NCBI GenBank assembly: GCA_002407845.1
Contig: DHPK01000027.1
Span: 1-12,925, forward strand
From: Leptolinea sp. UBA5366
GTDB lineage: Bacteria > Chloroflexota > Anaerolineae > Anaerolineales > Anaerolineaceae
DNA: 12,925 nucleotides
Reading direction: 5' to 3'
Below are positions 1 to 6,485 of this stretch, piece after piece. Both the position numbers and the translations under genes were made by a program. A model generated the notes under the pieces. It saw nothing but the letters and a program-made list of their open reading frames with translations. It did no database searches and was not told the DNA's origin. Each line of letters begins with the position of its first letter. The first letter of the stretch is position 1.

Positions 1-34
1 GGACATTCGAAATTTTGCAAAATTTCGAATGTCC
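1..34. repeat. Perfect 34-bp palindrome
   Basis: The left half, GGACATTCGAAATTTTG (1-17), is followed without a gap by its exact reverse complement (18-34). It may continue beyond the window edge. No T-tract follows on the + strand, so it is not a classic intrinsic terminator. It could be a protein-binding or recombination site, the tail of a small mobile element, or a processed hairpin of an upstream transcript. The function is not known. Confidence 0.75.
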
Positions 35-36
35 TA

Positions 37-74
37 AAGACAACAGCCTCTGAAAAAACAGAGGCTGTTGTCTT
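37..74. repeat. Strong hairpin, possible terminator of the upstream transcript
   Basis: A perfect 16-bp stem (37-52 with 59-74) encloses an A6 loop (53-58). It lies 2 bp after the palindrome at 1-34. On the + strand the stem ends in GTCTT and then AATCAT; on the minus strand it ends in TTT. The T-runs are therefore short in both directions. It most likely ends or stabilises a transcript entering from the left, insulating the cas operon, but a small palindromic repeat element is equally possible. Confidence 0.55.
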
Positions 75-165
75 AATCATAACATTACCTATAATAAATC
101 AACAATTTCAACCCACATCTGCATCTTGCAGAAGACATTCCGATTATATCACCCTCATTGACCCC

Positions 166-194
166 TTGACAAACAATCAACACAGGTATAAACT
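166..194 (+). promoter_or_regulatory. Candidate promoter of the cas operon
   Basis: A consensus -35 TTGACA lies at 166-171. Two -10 choices follow: TATAAA at 187-192 (15-bp spacer) or TAAACT at 189-194 (17-bp spacer). Transcription would start near 200, leaving an AT-rich leader of about 110 bases before cas5. That leader holds a small inverted repeat, CCATT/AATGG at 228-242. I see no other gene or RNA between 75 and 312. The call rests on motif spacing only. Confidence 0.4.
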
Positions 195-312
195 TTTATA
201 AAACAACAGAACTAATTTATTGCAGAGCCATTTTCATAATGGTCAATAGTTCAGAAAGATCTGAGTTGAACATTTTTCATCAGGTCGAACAGAATTCAAA
301 AAGGAGGTTGTT

Positions 313-987
313 TTGACACGATTGTCTTATCCGATTGAAATGGAAATTGCTGGCTGCACTGCGATGTGGACGCGACCAGACACCGGTGATTGTCCAGTCA
401 GTTATCCTGCTCCAACTTATTCCGCGGTCAAAGCAATTTTTGAGTCAATTCTCTGGGGTCCTAATATAGAGATCATCCCAAACAAAGTTGAGATTTGCAT
501 GCCAATTCAATATCATTCATATACGACCAATTACAAAGGTCCTTTAAGAAATCTATCAGTTATAAAAAATGGGGGCTCTTATCAATTGTTCGCGACCGTC
601 CTGATTGATGTTTGCTACAAACTTTATGCAAATGTGATTCCGAATCATAACAAAAAATGTCTACCGGAAAATGCCTTGAATTGGGATAAAAAGACAACTT
701 CGCCCGGGCATGCCTACCAAAACATCTTTCAAAGACGTCTAAAGCGGGGTCAATGTTTTTCAATTCCGGCATTAGGATGGCGTGAGTTTACCCCATCGTA
801 TTTTGGTCCATTGAGGGATTCTACAAGAGTTATCGGAGGTTTACCTGTAATCTCGATTCCTTCGATGCTCAGACAGGTTTTTTCAAAAGGGTATTGTTCA
901 CCGGTTTCGTTTGTTTATGACACGGACATCGTAATTAAAAACGGCGTATTGGAATATCCTTTCTGGAGCACAACTCATGATAAATGA
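313..987 (+). CDS. cas5: Type I-C-like Cas5 (Cas5d/c), Cascade subunit and probable pre-crRNA endonuclease
   Basis: The 224-residue product has the length and motifs of Cas5d. These are an N-terminal RAMP-type strand with an SYP(A)P-like segment (about 30-36), the RRxxRGQCF block (141-149), LGWREF (154-159) and a C-terminal NGVLEYP (210-216). In type I-C systems, which lack Cas6, Cas5 cuts the pre-crRNA and then stays on the 5' handle. No cas6 is present here, so the same role is inferred. The His/Lys cluster around 112-115 may be catalytic, but I could not align it to Cas5d with certainty. The start is TTG, chosen because a strong AAGGAGG (301-307) lies 5 nt upstream. The gene is first in the operon and overlaps cas8 by 11 bp (977-987). 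Confidence 0.88.
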   Translation: MTRLSYPIEMEIAGCTAMWTRPDTGDCPVSYPAPTYSAVKAIFESILWGPNIEIIPNKVEICMPIQYHSYTTNYKGPLRNLSVIKNGGSYQLFATVLIDVCYKLYANVIPNHNKKCLPENALNWDKKTTSPGHAYQNIFQRRLKRGQCFSIPALGWREFTPSYFGPLRDSTRVIGGLPVISIPSMLRQVFSKGYCSPVSFVYDTDIVIKNGVLEYPFWSTTHDK

Positions 988-3097
988 ACTATACGAGTTA
1001 TCAAAAACATTAGAACGCCACAATATATTTACAGACGAGTCTGTCAGCAACTATTTACCTCTCCGTGGGAATAATTGCATTCGAGTATGGGTATCAAATA
1101 ATGGGAATATTCGCGGCATAGAACAATTAAATAAAGAATTGGTAAGAAAGATTAAAACATATGGAAATGACCATAATAGTTTTCCGGTTTTCAACATCCG
1201 AAAATTATTTCGTTTAACCGATAAAGGCACGATCGAACAATTAAGTGATATTAAAATAGGACGTCGACCTTTAGAAATTGATAAAATCCGATCATGGTGC
1301 ACAGAAGATAATTGGATCAAGAATTCTTCAAATAAAGTGGAAAATAGTTTAGCTAAAATATCTCAGGATCTGTTTACCGCTTTAGGAGATGACGCTCTAT
1401 GCAAAAACACAGCTATTGGAAAAGCCATAGAAATTTCTCTATTGCTTAGTGGTAATGGCAAATCGATTTTTCGAAACAAGTTACAAGAGTTTATCTTTCA
1501 GGCACTAGAAGCTGGCGAGCCTAGAAACCTCTTGCTTGAAATACTTTTTCATGAAGGAAATCCTACAAAAGCACACGAAAAAGATATGGGGAAGGGTTTG
1601 CCAATAATTATTGATGTGGAAAATTGGCGCGACTACTTATATCCTGTTGCAAGTGAAAAAATGACGGAGTGGGTCAATCAAAAACTTTTGGACAATTTAC
1701 GAAAGAATGAAACCCTAACAGAACAAAAAGGATATTTAGATGCATTTGGAATGGAAATGGGAAATACGAAAGGTCCCATGCCTCAGGTGCTAATAAACAA
1801 TAAACAGATTTCATTACGGACAATGTTTGATGATCATTCTTGCCAATACCGATATCAGAAAATAAAAGATAGCTCTTTCCCTGTTTCAGCAAAAAATCGA
1901 AGACGCCTAGCGGGAGCTACAAACTATATTGCTAGTCCTGAACAGAGAGGAGTGACTTGGGATACTCTCACTAAAAATGAAATTCTGTTTAGTTTTCCCA
2001 ATAAGCTTCCAGAAAAACCAATAAGTTGGACAAACGTTTTTGTATCAACAGATAATCATTCTCGCTTTAAAGATATGGCGAAGAAATTTACTAGTTCACT
2101 TAGAGGTATCCCTCTGGAATCGAAACCAGAATTTATTAGTATTTTCATTCTAAAAAAAACAGATGACAACGCTGCCTCAAAAAGAGGTCGAATAATTTTT
2201 ACACACAACACGACACCTGAAAAAATATCCCAAGCAGCAGGTGATTGGTCAAACGGCTGCAACAATTTTCCTATGCTCGATTTTAGCACCCAATTTACTC
2301 CATTTCCTCTCCGGACCGCTGATGTTATCAACGCCGTTTGGAAACAAGATGGGAGTCGAGCCGATGGAAATAAACCTGTAGAACGAATGAAGTACTATCA
2401 GGGGATGGAATTATTTCTGGACATTCTCTCTCAGAGTGCGATTGATAATTTCTTACATATTCTTCTTCAAAACAGTTCGGGACTCATATATCACTTAGGG
2501 AACCAAATGCATCGCGGCAAGGAAAAAAACAAAAATACAGGCGAAATAATAGAAAACAAAAAATTAAAAGTACTGAAGAAATCAGGTGCTCCGGTTTTTT
2601 CCATGCTGGGATTGTTATTACATAAAAGTCAAAAAAGAAAGGAAAGTTACATGGAAGAATTCGCGTTTCTGTTTGGGCAATTATTGCACATATCCGATGA
2701 TCTCCACACGCTCTATTGCAAAGTCAAAAGGAATGGTGACATCCCGCCACAATTGGTTGGCAGCGCTTTATTTATCACGGCCGGAGAAATGCCTTATAGG
2801 GCGATCGCGCAGCTGTCAGTCAGAATGAATCCATACATTTCATGGGCAAAACAATACCAATATCAAGATAGAAACGAGGAATACAAAGAAAGCTGGCGTG
2901 CAAAATGGCTGCTTGGGCTTTACGAGAAACTTATGGACAAAATAAAGCCAGCAATGGATCAAGAAGTCCGTCTCAATGATTACGAGAAAGCCCAACTTTT
3001 TATTGGGTTCATGGCTTCTCTTCCAAAATTAAAAGGTGCTAATGAATTGACAACCAATATTGAATATATAGAACAAGGAGAATCTAATGATGAATAA
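977..3097 (+). CDS. cas8c: Divergent Cas8c (Csd1/Csp2-like) large subunit of type I-C-like Cascade
   Basis: The 706-residue protein sits between cas5 and cas7, where the large subunit belongs. Its C-terminal third resembles Cas8c: an LxGxLLxxxxxL helix near 567, a GSALFITAGEMPYRA segment in the place of the usual ASxTPAxVFPxLL, and a LNDYEKAQLFIGFM segment matching the family's SLEEQGLFALGYYHQ. The family hallmark SFNxxAFxSYG...NAPVS was not found, and the protein is longer than typical Csd1 proteins as I recall them (about 600). It is therefore a divergent member, perhaps nearer the Csp2 (PGING-type) branch. Known members recognise the PAM and hold Cas5 and the target strand. The gene overlaps cas5 and cas7 by 11 bp each, so translation is probably coupled. 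Cas8c by position and C-terminus is likely; its finer subtype is uncertain. Confidence 0.78.
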   Translation: MINELYELSKTLERHNIFTDESVSNYLPLRGNNCIRVWVSNNGNIRGIEQLNKELVRKIKTYGNDHNSFPVFNIRKLFRLTDKGTIEQLSDIKIGRRPLEIDKIRSWCTEDNWIKNSSNKVENSLAKISQDLFTALGDDALCKNTAIGKAIEISLLLSGNGKSIFRNKLQEFIFQALEAGEPRNLLLEILFHEGNPTKAHEKDMGKGLPIIIDVENWRDYLYPVASEKMTEWVNQKLLDNLRKNETLTEQKGYLDAFGMEMGNTKGPMPQVLINNKQISLRTMFDDHSCQYRYQKIKDSSFPVSAKNRRRLAGATNYIASPEQRGVTWDTLTKNEILFSFPNKLPEKPISWTNVFVSTDNHSRFKDMAKKFTSSLRGIPLESKPEFISIFILKKTDDNAASKRGRIIFTHNTTPEKISQAAGDWSNGCNNFPMLDFSTQFTPFPLRTADVINAVWKQDGSRADGNKPVERMKYYQGMELFLDILSQSAIDNFLHILLQNSSGLIYHLGNQMHRGKEKNKNTGEIIENKKLKVLKKSGAPVFSMLGLLLHKSQKRKESYMEEFAFLFGQLLHISDDLHTLYCKVKRNGDIPPQLVGSALFITAGEMPYRAIAQLSVRMNPYISWAKQYQYQDRNEEYKESWRAKWLLGLYEKLMDKIKPAMDQEVRLNDYEKAQLFIGFMASLPKLKGANELTTNIEYIEQGESNDE
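2651..3097 (+). CDS. cas11c: Internal Cas11c small subunit translated from within cas8c
   Basis: An in-frame ATG at codon 559 of cas8 is preceded by AAAGGAAAG (2638-2646), with the GGA core 7 nt upstream. It would give a 148-residue, largely helical protein identical to the Cas8 C-terminus. In characterised type I-C systems a separate Cas11c is made from just such an internal start and lines the belly of Cascade. The C-terminal segment here also carries the motifs of that Cas11-like domain: the LxGxLL helix, and LNDYEKAQLFIGF near the end. What is seen is the start signal and the conserved domain; actual production is inferred. It would share its stop codon with cas8. Confidence 0.6.
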   Translation: MEEFAFLFGQLLHISDDLHTLYCKVKRNGDIPPQLVGSALFITAGEMPYRAIAQLSVRMNPYISWAKQYQYQDRNEEYKESWRAKWLLGLYEKLMDKIKPAMDQEVRLNDYEKAQLFIGFMASLPKLKGANELTTNIEYIEQGESNDE

Positions 3098-3974
3098 TGA
3101 GATTAAACGCGTCACCGGTCTTTTAGTTATTGAAGTCGTAAACTCGAATCCCAACGGAGATCCTGACAGGGAATCCGATCCGCGGCAAAGGCCGAGCGGT
3201 ATTGGTGAAATATCGCCAGTTTCATTCAAACGGAAGCTTCGCGATTTAATTGAGGATCACGAAAGCTTGTTTTTTAATAGTTTGCCAGAACTTTATAAAA
3301 GCAATCCTGACCGATTTCACATCCTAGAATCACGTGGTCGTAACAGGAATACAATTCAAGATGAAATGTCCAAAAACATTAAAACGTTTAACGAGAATGA
3401 TTTTCTTGAAAGTACGTTTGTAAAAAAATATTGGGATGCGCGTGTGTTTGGGAACACATTCCTTAAAGAAGGCGGACATAAAGGATATATAAAAACCGGT
3501 GTGGTTCAATTCGGAGTCGGAACTTCAATCTCACCGATAAATATTATTAGGGCTACGTTTACAAACAAACCTGGGGTTCAGGAAAAAAAGAATGCTGGTA
3601 TGGCTCCACTCGCATACCGAATCGTTGAACACGGGGTTTATTGTATGCCTTATTTCATCAATCCAAACTTTGCGCGAAAGTCAGGTTGTACACAAGACGA
3701 TATTGAATTATTAAAATTACTTATTCCAAATTCTTATGATTTATCTCGTTCCCTTATCCGCACAGATGTTCGCATCAAACATGCTTGGTACGCTGAACAT
3801 TTGAACCCGTTGGGAAGCTGTCCAGACTATGAAATTTTTGAAACTCTGACTCCTTCACGGCTCGGGAATGCCAACGATCCATCAACAAGCTGGGCCGATT
3901 ATCAGGATGTAACAAATTTGCCCGATCAAATAATGGCAAAGATTGGTTCGCTTGTTGATTTGATGCAACTATGA
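3087..3974 (+). CDS. cas7: Cas7 (Csd2-family) Cascade backbone subunit
   Basis: The 295-residue product shows the Cas7 signature NPNGDPD near the N-terminus (21-27), followed by KRKLRDL (about 49-55), a WDARVFGNTF segment and GVVQFGVGTSISPI, all typical of Csd2/Csh2 RAMP proteins. Several copies coat the crRNA spacer to form the Cascade backbone. AAGGAG at 3075-3080 precedes two adjacent ATG codons (3087 and 3090); both are well spaced, so the start could be one residue later. The gene overlaps cas8 by 11 bp and cas3 by 4 bp (ATGA), as expected for a co-translated operon. The length is normal for the family. Confidence 0.92.
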   Translation: MMNNEIKRVTGLLVIEVVNSNPNGDPDRESDPRQRPSGIGEISPVSFKRKLRDLIEDHESLFFNSLPELYKSNPDRFHILESRGRNRNTIQDEMSKNIKTFNENDFLESTFVKKYWDARVFGNTFLKEGGHKGYIKTGVVQFGVGTSISPINIIRATFTNKPGVQEKKNAGMAPLAYRIVEHGVYCMPYFINPNFARKSGCTQDDIELLKLLIPNSYDLSRSLIRTDVRIKHAWYAEHLNPLGSCPDYEIFETLTPSRLGNANDPSTSWADYQDVTNLPDQIMAKIGSLVDLMQL

Positions 3975-6163
3975 AATATTATGCCCACAGCCCAAAAGAT
4001 GGAATTCCTGCACAGACTTACGCCGACCACATCGCTGGTGTAAGTCACCTCGCGAAGCAATTCGCAAAAGAGGTCGCTGAATATTCGAAACATGACGGCG
4101 CAATCCTGGAACAGATAACCGAGACTGCTGCTGAACATCATGATCTTGGCAAGCTTGATGAAGACAATCAGAAGGTTCTTTCCGGGGAGCTTAAGAAAAG
4201 ATCACTTTCGGTGAATCATGTAGATGCTGGGGCAGCCTACTGTTGGGGATCTGATTATCCATCAACCTTTTCTGCTATTGTAATTCAGGCTCATCATGTC
4301 GGATTCCCGAATTTTTCAGCAGAATCAAATCGTGGAGAGCTGGCTTTCAGGGACGCCAAGATTGCCAAAACTATTGACAGGGAACTTCCAAGTTTATTGA
4401 GAACCCATCATAGCCTTTTTCCCCTGAAGGGAACGTCAAAAGAACAGGCAATAATTTCCGGAGACCAATCCATTTTCCTTCGGGTAGCTTTATCTTGTAT
4501 CGCTGACGCTGACCACACTAATACTGCCCAACATTATGGCAAATACCCAAAAGAAATAAAATATCTTCCTTTGCGTGCTGAAGAAAGGCTCTCAAAGTTA
4601 GATCATTGCATTTCAAACATCCAAAAGAATAGTGAAAATTCTGACAGAAACATCCTGCGCAATCAAATGTATTTGTCATGCCGGGAAGCTGATGCCAACG
4701 GAGGAATTAGTTCATGTGACAGTCCTGTCGGTTCTGGGAAAACGACAGCTGTAATGGCACATTTACTCTCAATAGCAAAAAAAAGAGGCTTACGCAGAAT
4801 ATTTATTATTCTCCCTTTCACAAATATCATCCAACAGTCTGTTAAGACCTACAGAAAAATGTTGACCCTCCCGGGAGAGAACCCTGAAGAAGTCGTAGCT
4901 GAGCTCCATCATCGGGCTGATTTTGAAAGTCTGGAAGCCAGAGCACTGACTGCCCTTTGGCGGGCGCCTATTGTCGTAACAACGGCTGTCGCATTTTTTG
5001 AAACGCTCGCATCAAATTCTCCAGCGACGTTGCGACGCTTACATGAACTGCCAGGCAGTGCGATTTTTGTTGATGAGTCTCATGCTGCTCTACCTTCATA
5101 TCTTTTACCCATTGCATGGCAATGGATGAAGGTCTTTTCCCAGGAATGGGGATGTTATTGGGTGCTCGCGTCTGGATCGTTATGCCGCTTTTGGACTATC
5201 AATGAAATTGCTGGAGAGACGGGTCAAATTGATGTACCAGAAATTACTGACGATACCGTTCGCAGTAAATTAGCTGCATATGAAATAAACAGAATCACTT
5301 ATCGTTATGATCCAAAAGCAAAAGACATTGAAGCCCTCGCAAAATGGGTAAGTTCATTCCCCGGACCGCGTCTTGTCATTTTGAACACTATTCAAAGCGC
5401 CGCTTATCTTGCCGACAAATGTGCACAATTGTTTGGAAGAGACAAGGTGGAACATCTATCCACAGCACTCACTTCGCAGGATCGAGAAAAAACCCTTGAA
5501 AGAATTAAATCCAGATTAAAAAATAAATCAGATTCAGATTGGACCTTAGTTGCGACTTCTTGTGTGGAAGCAGGAGTTGACTTCTCATTCAAGATCGGGT
5601 TTCGGGAGCTTAGTTCTCTGGCATCCCTGCTCCAACTTGCTGGAAGAGTAAATCGCGAGGGCGAATACATAAATTCTGACGTGTGGACTTTTAGAATATA
5701 CGAAGACGGGAAGCTTAAGCTCAATCCCGGATTAAGTGATGCCGGAGAAATCCTCAAGGACTACTTTGAACAAAACAAAGTGATTTCGCCAGCATTAACT
5801 ACAACTTCAATTTCAGAAGAAATTAGAAGGAATGGGAAAAACAGAAAAAATAAAACTCTCGTTGATTCCGAAGTAAACCAAAACTTTATAGATGTTGAAA
5901 ATGAATTTAAAGTCATCGACTCCGATACCAGGTTAACAGTTATTGACAGCGAGATCGCTTCAGAAATCCAGTCAGGCAAGATCGACTGGCAGAAACTGCA
6001 GAAAGTGTCGGTCCAAATCTCAAAATACAAGCTCGATGTATTTCAAACACCAATTCTTCTTGACAATATTTATCGTTGGACTTTAGGATATGATGATTTT
6101 CTCGGATATATGGCTGGGATTATTAAAAATAACCAATCTGATGGTCAATTATTGATTTATTAA
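3971..6163 (+). CDS. cas3: Cas3 HD nuclease-helicase (type I-C-like)
   Basis: The 730-residue protein carries an N-terminal HD nuclease with His20, HHD at 56-58 followed by LGK, His83 and HH at 108-109. A superfamily 2 helicase follows: Walker A SPVGSGKTT (251-259), DESH (368-371), an LASGSL motif (399-404), ATSCVEAGVD (528-537) and QLAGRVNREG (555-564). All expected catalytic residues appear intact. Cas3 is recruited to target-bound Cascade, nicks the displaced strand and degrades it 3' to 5'. In most I-C loci cas3 is first; here it is last, joined to cas7 by an ATGA overlap. No cas4, cas1 or cas2 follows: the next gene is mgtA. No clear terminator follows the stop codon. Confidence 0.94.
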   Translation: MKYYAHSPKDGIPAQTYADHIAGVSHLAKQFAKEVAEYSKHDGAILEQITETAAEHHDLGKLDEDNQKVLSGELKKRSLSVNHVDAGAAYCWGSDYPSTFSAIVIQAHHVGFPNFSAESNRGELAFRDAKIAKTIDRELPSLLRTHHSLFPLKGTSKEQAIISGDQSIFLRVALSCIADADHTNTAQHYGKYPKEIKYLPLRAEERLSKLDHCISNIQKNSENSDRNILRNQMYLSCREADANGGISSCDSPVGSGKTTAVMAHLLSIAKKRGLRRIFIILPFTNIIQQSVKTYRKMLTLPGENPEEVVAELHHRADFESLEARALTALWRAPIVVTTAVAFFETLASNSPATLRRLHELPGSAIFVDESHAALPSYLLPIAWQWMKVFSQEWGCYWVLASGSLCRFWTINEIAGETGQIDVPEITDDTVRSKLAAYEINRITYRYDPKAKDIEALAKWVSSFPGPRLVILNTIQSAAYLADKCAQLFGRDKVEHLSTALTSQDREKTLERIKSRLKNKSDSDWTLVATSCVEAGVDFSFKIGFRELSSLASLLQLAGRVNREGEYINSDVWTFRIYEDGKLKLNPGLSDAGEILKDYFEQNKVISPALTTTSISEEIRRNGKNRKNKTLVDSEVNQNFIDVENEFKVIDSDTRLTVIDSEIASEIQSGKIDWQKLQKVSVQISKYKLDVFQTPILLDNIYRWTLGYDDFLGYMAGIIKNNQSDGQLLIY

Positions 6164-6209
6164 TTAACAGTTGGACCTTCATTCGCCTATGCGCAATCCT
6201 AGTTTGCCG

Positions 6210-6223
6210 CTTGAACTTTCAAG
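6210..6223. promoter_or_regulatory. Inverted repeat over the -35 of the mgtA promoter
   Basis: CTTGAA and TTCAAG form a perfect 6-bp inverted repeat separated by CT. It covers the -35 hexamer of the promoter next to it, a position suited to a repressor. A second small repeat, TGATG-AAAC-CATCA (6236-6249), covers the -10 and the likely start of transcription. No binding protein can be named. Confidence 0.35.
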
Positions 6224-6239
6224 TACGACCTGTTATGAT
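6211..6239 (+). promoter_or_regulatory. Extended -10 promoter of the mgtA leader transcript
   Basis: TTGAAC (6211-6216) and TATGAT (6234-6239) are separated by exactly 17 bp, and TG sits one base before the -10 (6231-6232), making an extended -10. Transcription would begin around 6246, about 240 bases before the mgtA ATG. The region between cas3 and this promoter (6164-6209) holds nothing else I can recognise. Confidence 0.6.
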
Positions 6240-6269
6240 GAAACCATCAGATGAACGAAAGGAAGAAAT

Positions 6270-6386
6270 ATGATGGATAGCGACCCTTCAGGTCCTGACA
6301 ATTGCATCCAATCCCCACTAAGAACCAAAAACCAATGGGCTGATGCTGTTCGCAGATTGCTATCCAGCAGCCGCTGTACGCGATGA
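6270..6386 (+). CDS. Putative 38-residue leader peptide of mgtA (MgtL-like by analogy)
   Basis: This short ORF starts at tandem ATG codons (6270 and 6273) behind AAGGAAG (6259-6265) and ends at TGA 6384-6386, 24 nt before the terminator stem. The peptide begins MMDSDPSGPD, an acidic and proline-rich start, with proline codons at positions 6, 9 and 16, and has a basic C-terminal half. Enterobacterial MgtL begins with a similar acidic/proline run, which destabilises ribosomes at low magnesium and so switches on mgtA. No sequence homology is claimed; the match is in position and composition. The start codons overlap the 5' arm of the long-range helix, so translation and folding would compete. 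A chance ORF is the alternative. Confidence 0.42.
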   Translation: MMDSDPSGPDNCIQSPLRTKNQWADAVRRLLSSSRCTR

Positions 6387-6410
6387 GACAGCGCTTTCAC
6401 GAACTGACAC

Positions 6411-6433
6411 TGCCCCAATGGGGTATTTTTTTT
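6411..6433 (+). terminator. Intrinsic terminator inside the mgtA leader
   Basis: The stem TGCCCC/GGGGTA (6411-6416 with 6420-6425; four G-C pairs, one G-U and one A-U) has an AAT loop and is followed by eight T residues (6426-6433). It lies after a strong promoter and 53 bp before the mgtA ATG, so it would block mgtA unless disrupted. This is the hallmark of transcription attenuation. Confidence 0.7.
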
Positions 6434-6485
6434 GCCTGATTGAGGTTTTTCGCCGGGGAACTACAGAAAAAAAGGGGGGATTCCC

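Larger units (their letters stand above)
6246..6485 (+). promoter_or_regulatory. Structured attenuation leader upstream of mgtA
   Basis: Between the promoter and mgtA lies a leader of about 240 nt with nested complementarity. TGGATAGC (6274-6281) pairs with GCTATCCA (6359-6366). Inside it GCATC (6304-6308) pairs with GATGC (6342-6346), and CCCA (6314-6317) with TGGG (6336-6339). Then CGCTGT/ACAGCG (6372-6377/6388-6393) forms a hairpin, and the terminator follows at 6411-6433. CCCCA (6313-6317) could instead pair with TGGGG (6419-6423), which would break the terminator. A 38-codon ORF runs through the structured part. The conserved M-box core is absent. A Mg-responsive attenuator is inferred from the position before mgtA. 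Confidence 0.5.

Noticed and set aside
1..34. Palindrome as a CRISPR repeat
   Set aside because: It occurs once, has no spacer-repeat periodicity, and does not resemble type I-C repeats, which end in an ATTGAAA(C/T)-like tail.
2586..2828. An 80-residue + strand ORF within cas8
   Set aside because: It lies in another frame over the conserved Cas8/Cas11 domain and has no start signal. It is a shadow.
6246..6410. M-box (ykoK) magnesium riboswitch
   Set aside because: The position before mgtA and a CCAATGGG stretch are suggestive, but the conserved GGTGAGGCTCC-type core and the following GGAGAYACGCT-type segment are absent.
6233..6418. A 61-residue minus-strand ORF in the mgtA leader
   Set aside because: It lies antisense to the promoter and structured leader, with no ribosome-binding site or known motif. 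It is best explained as a shadow.
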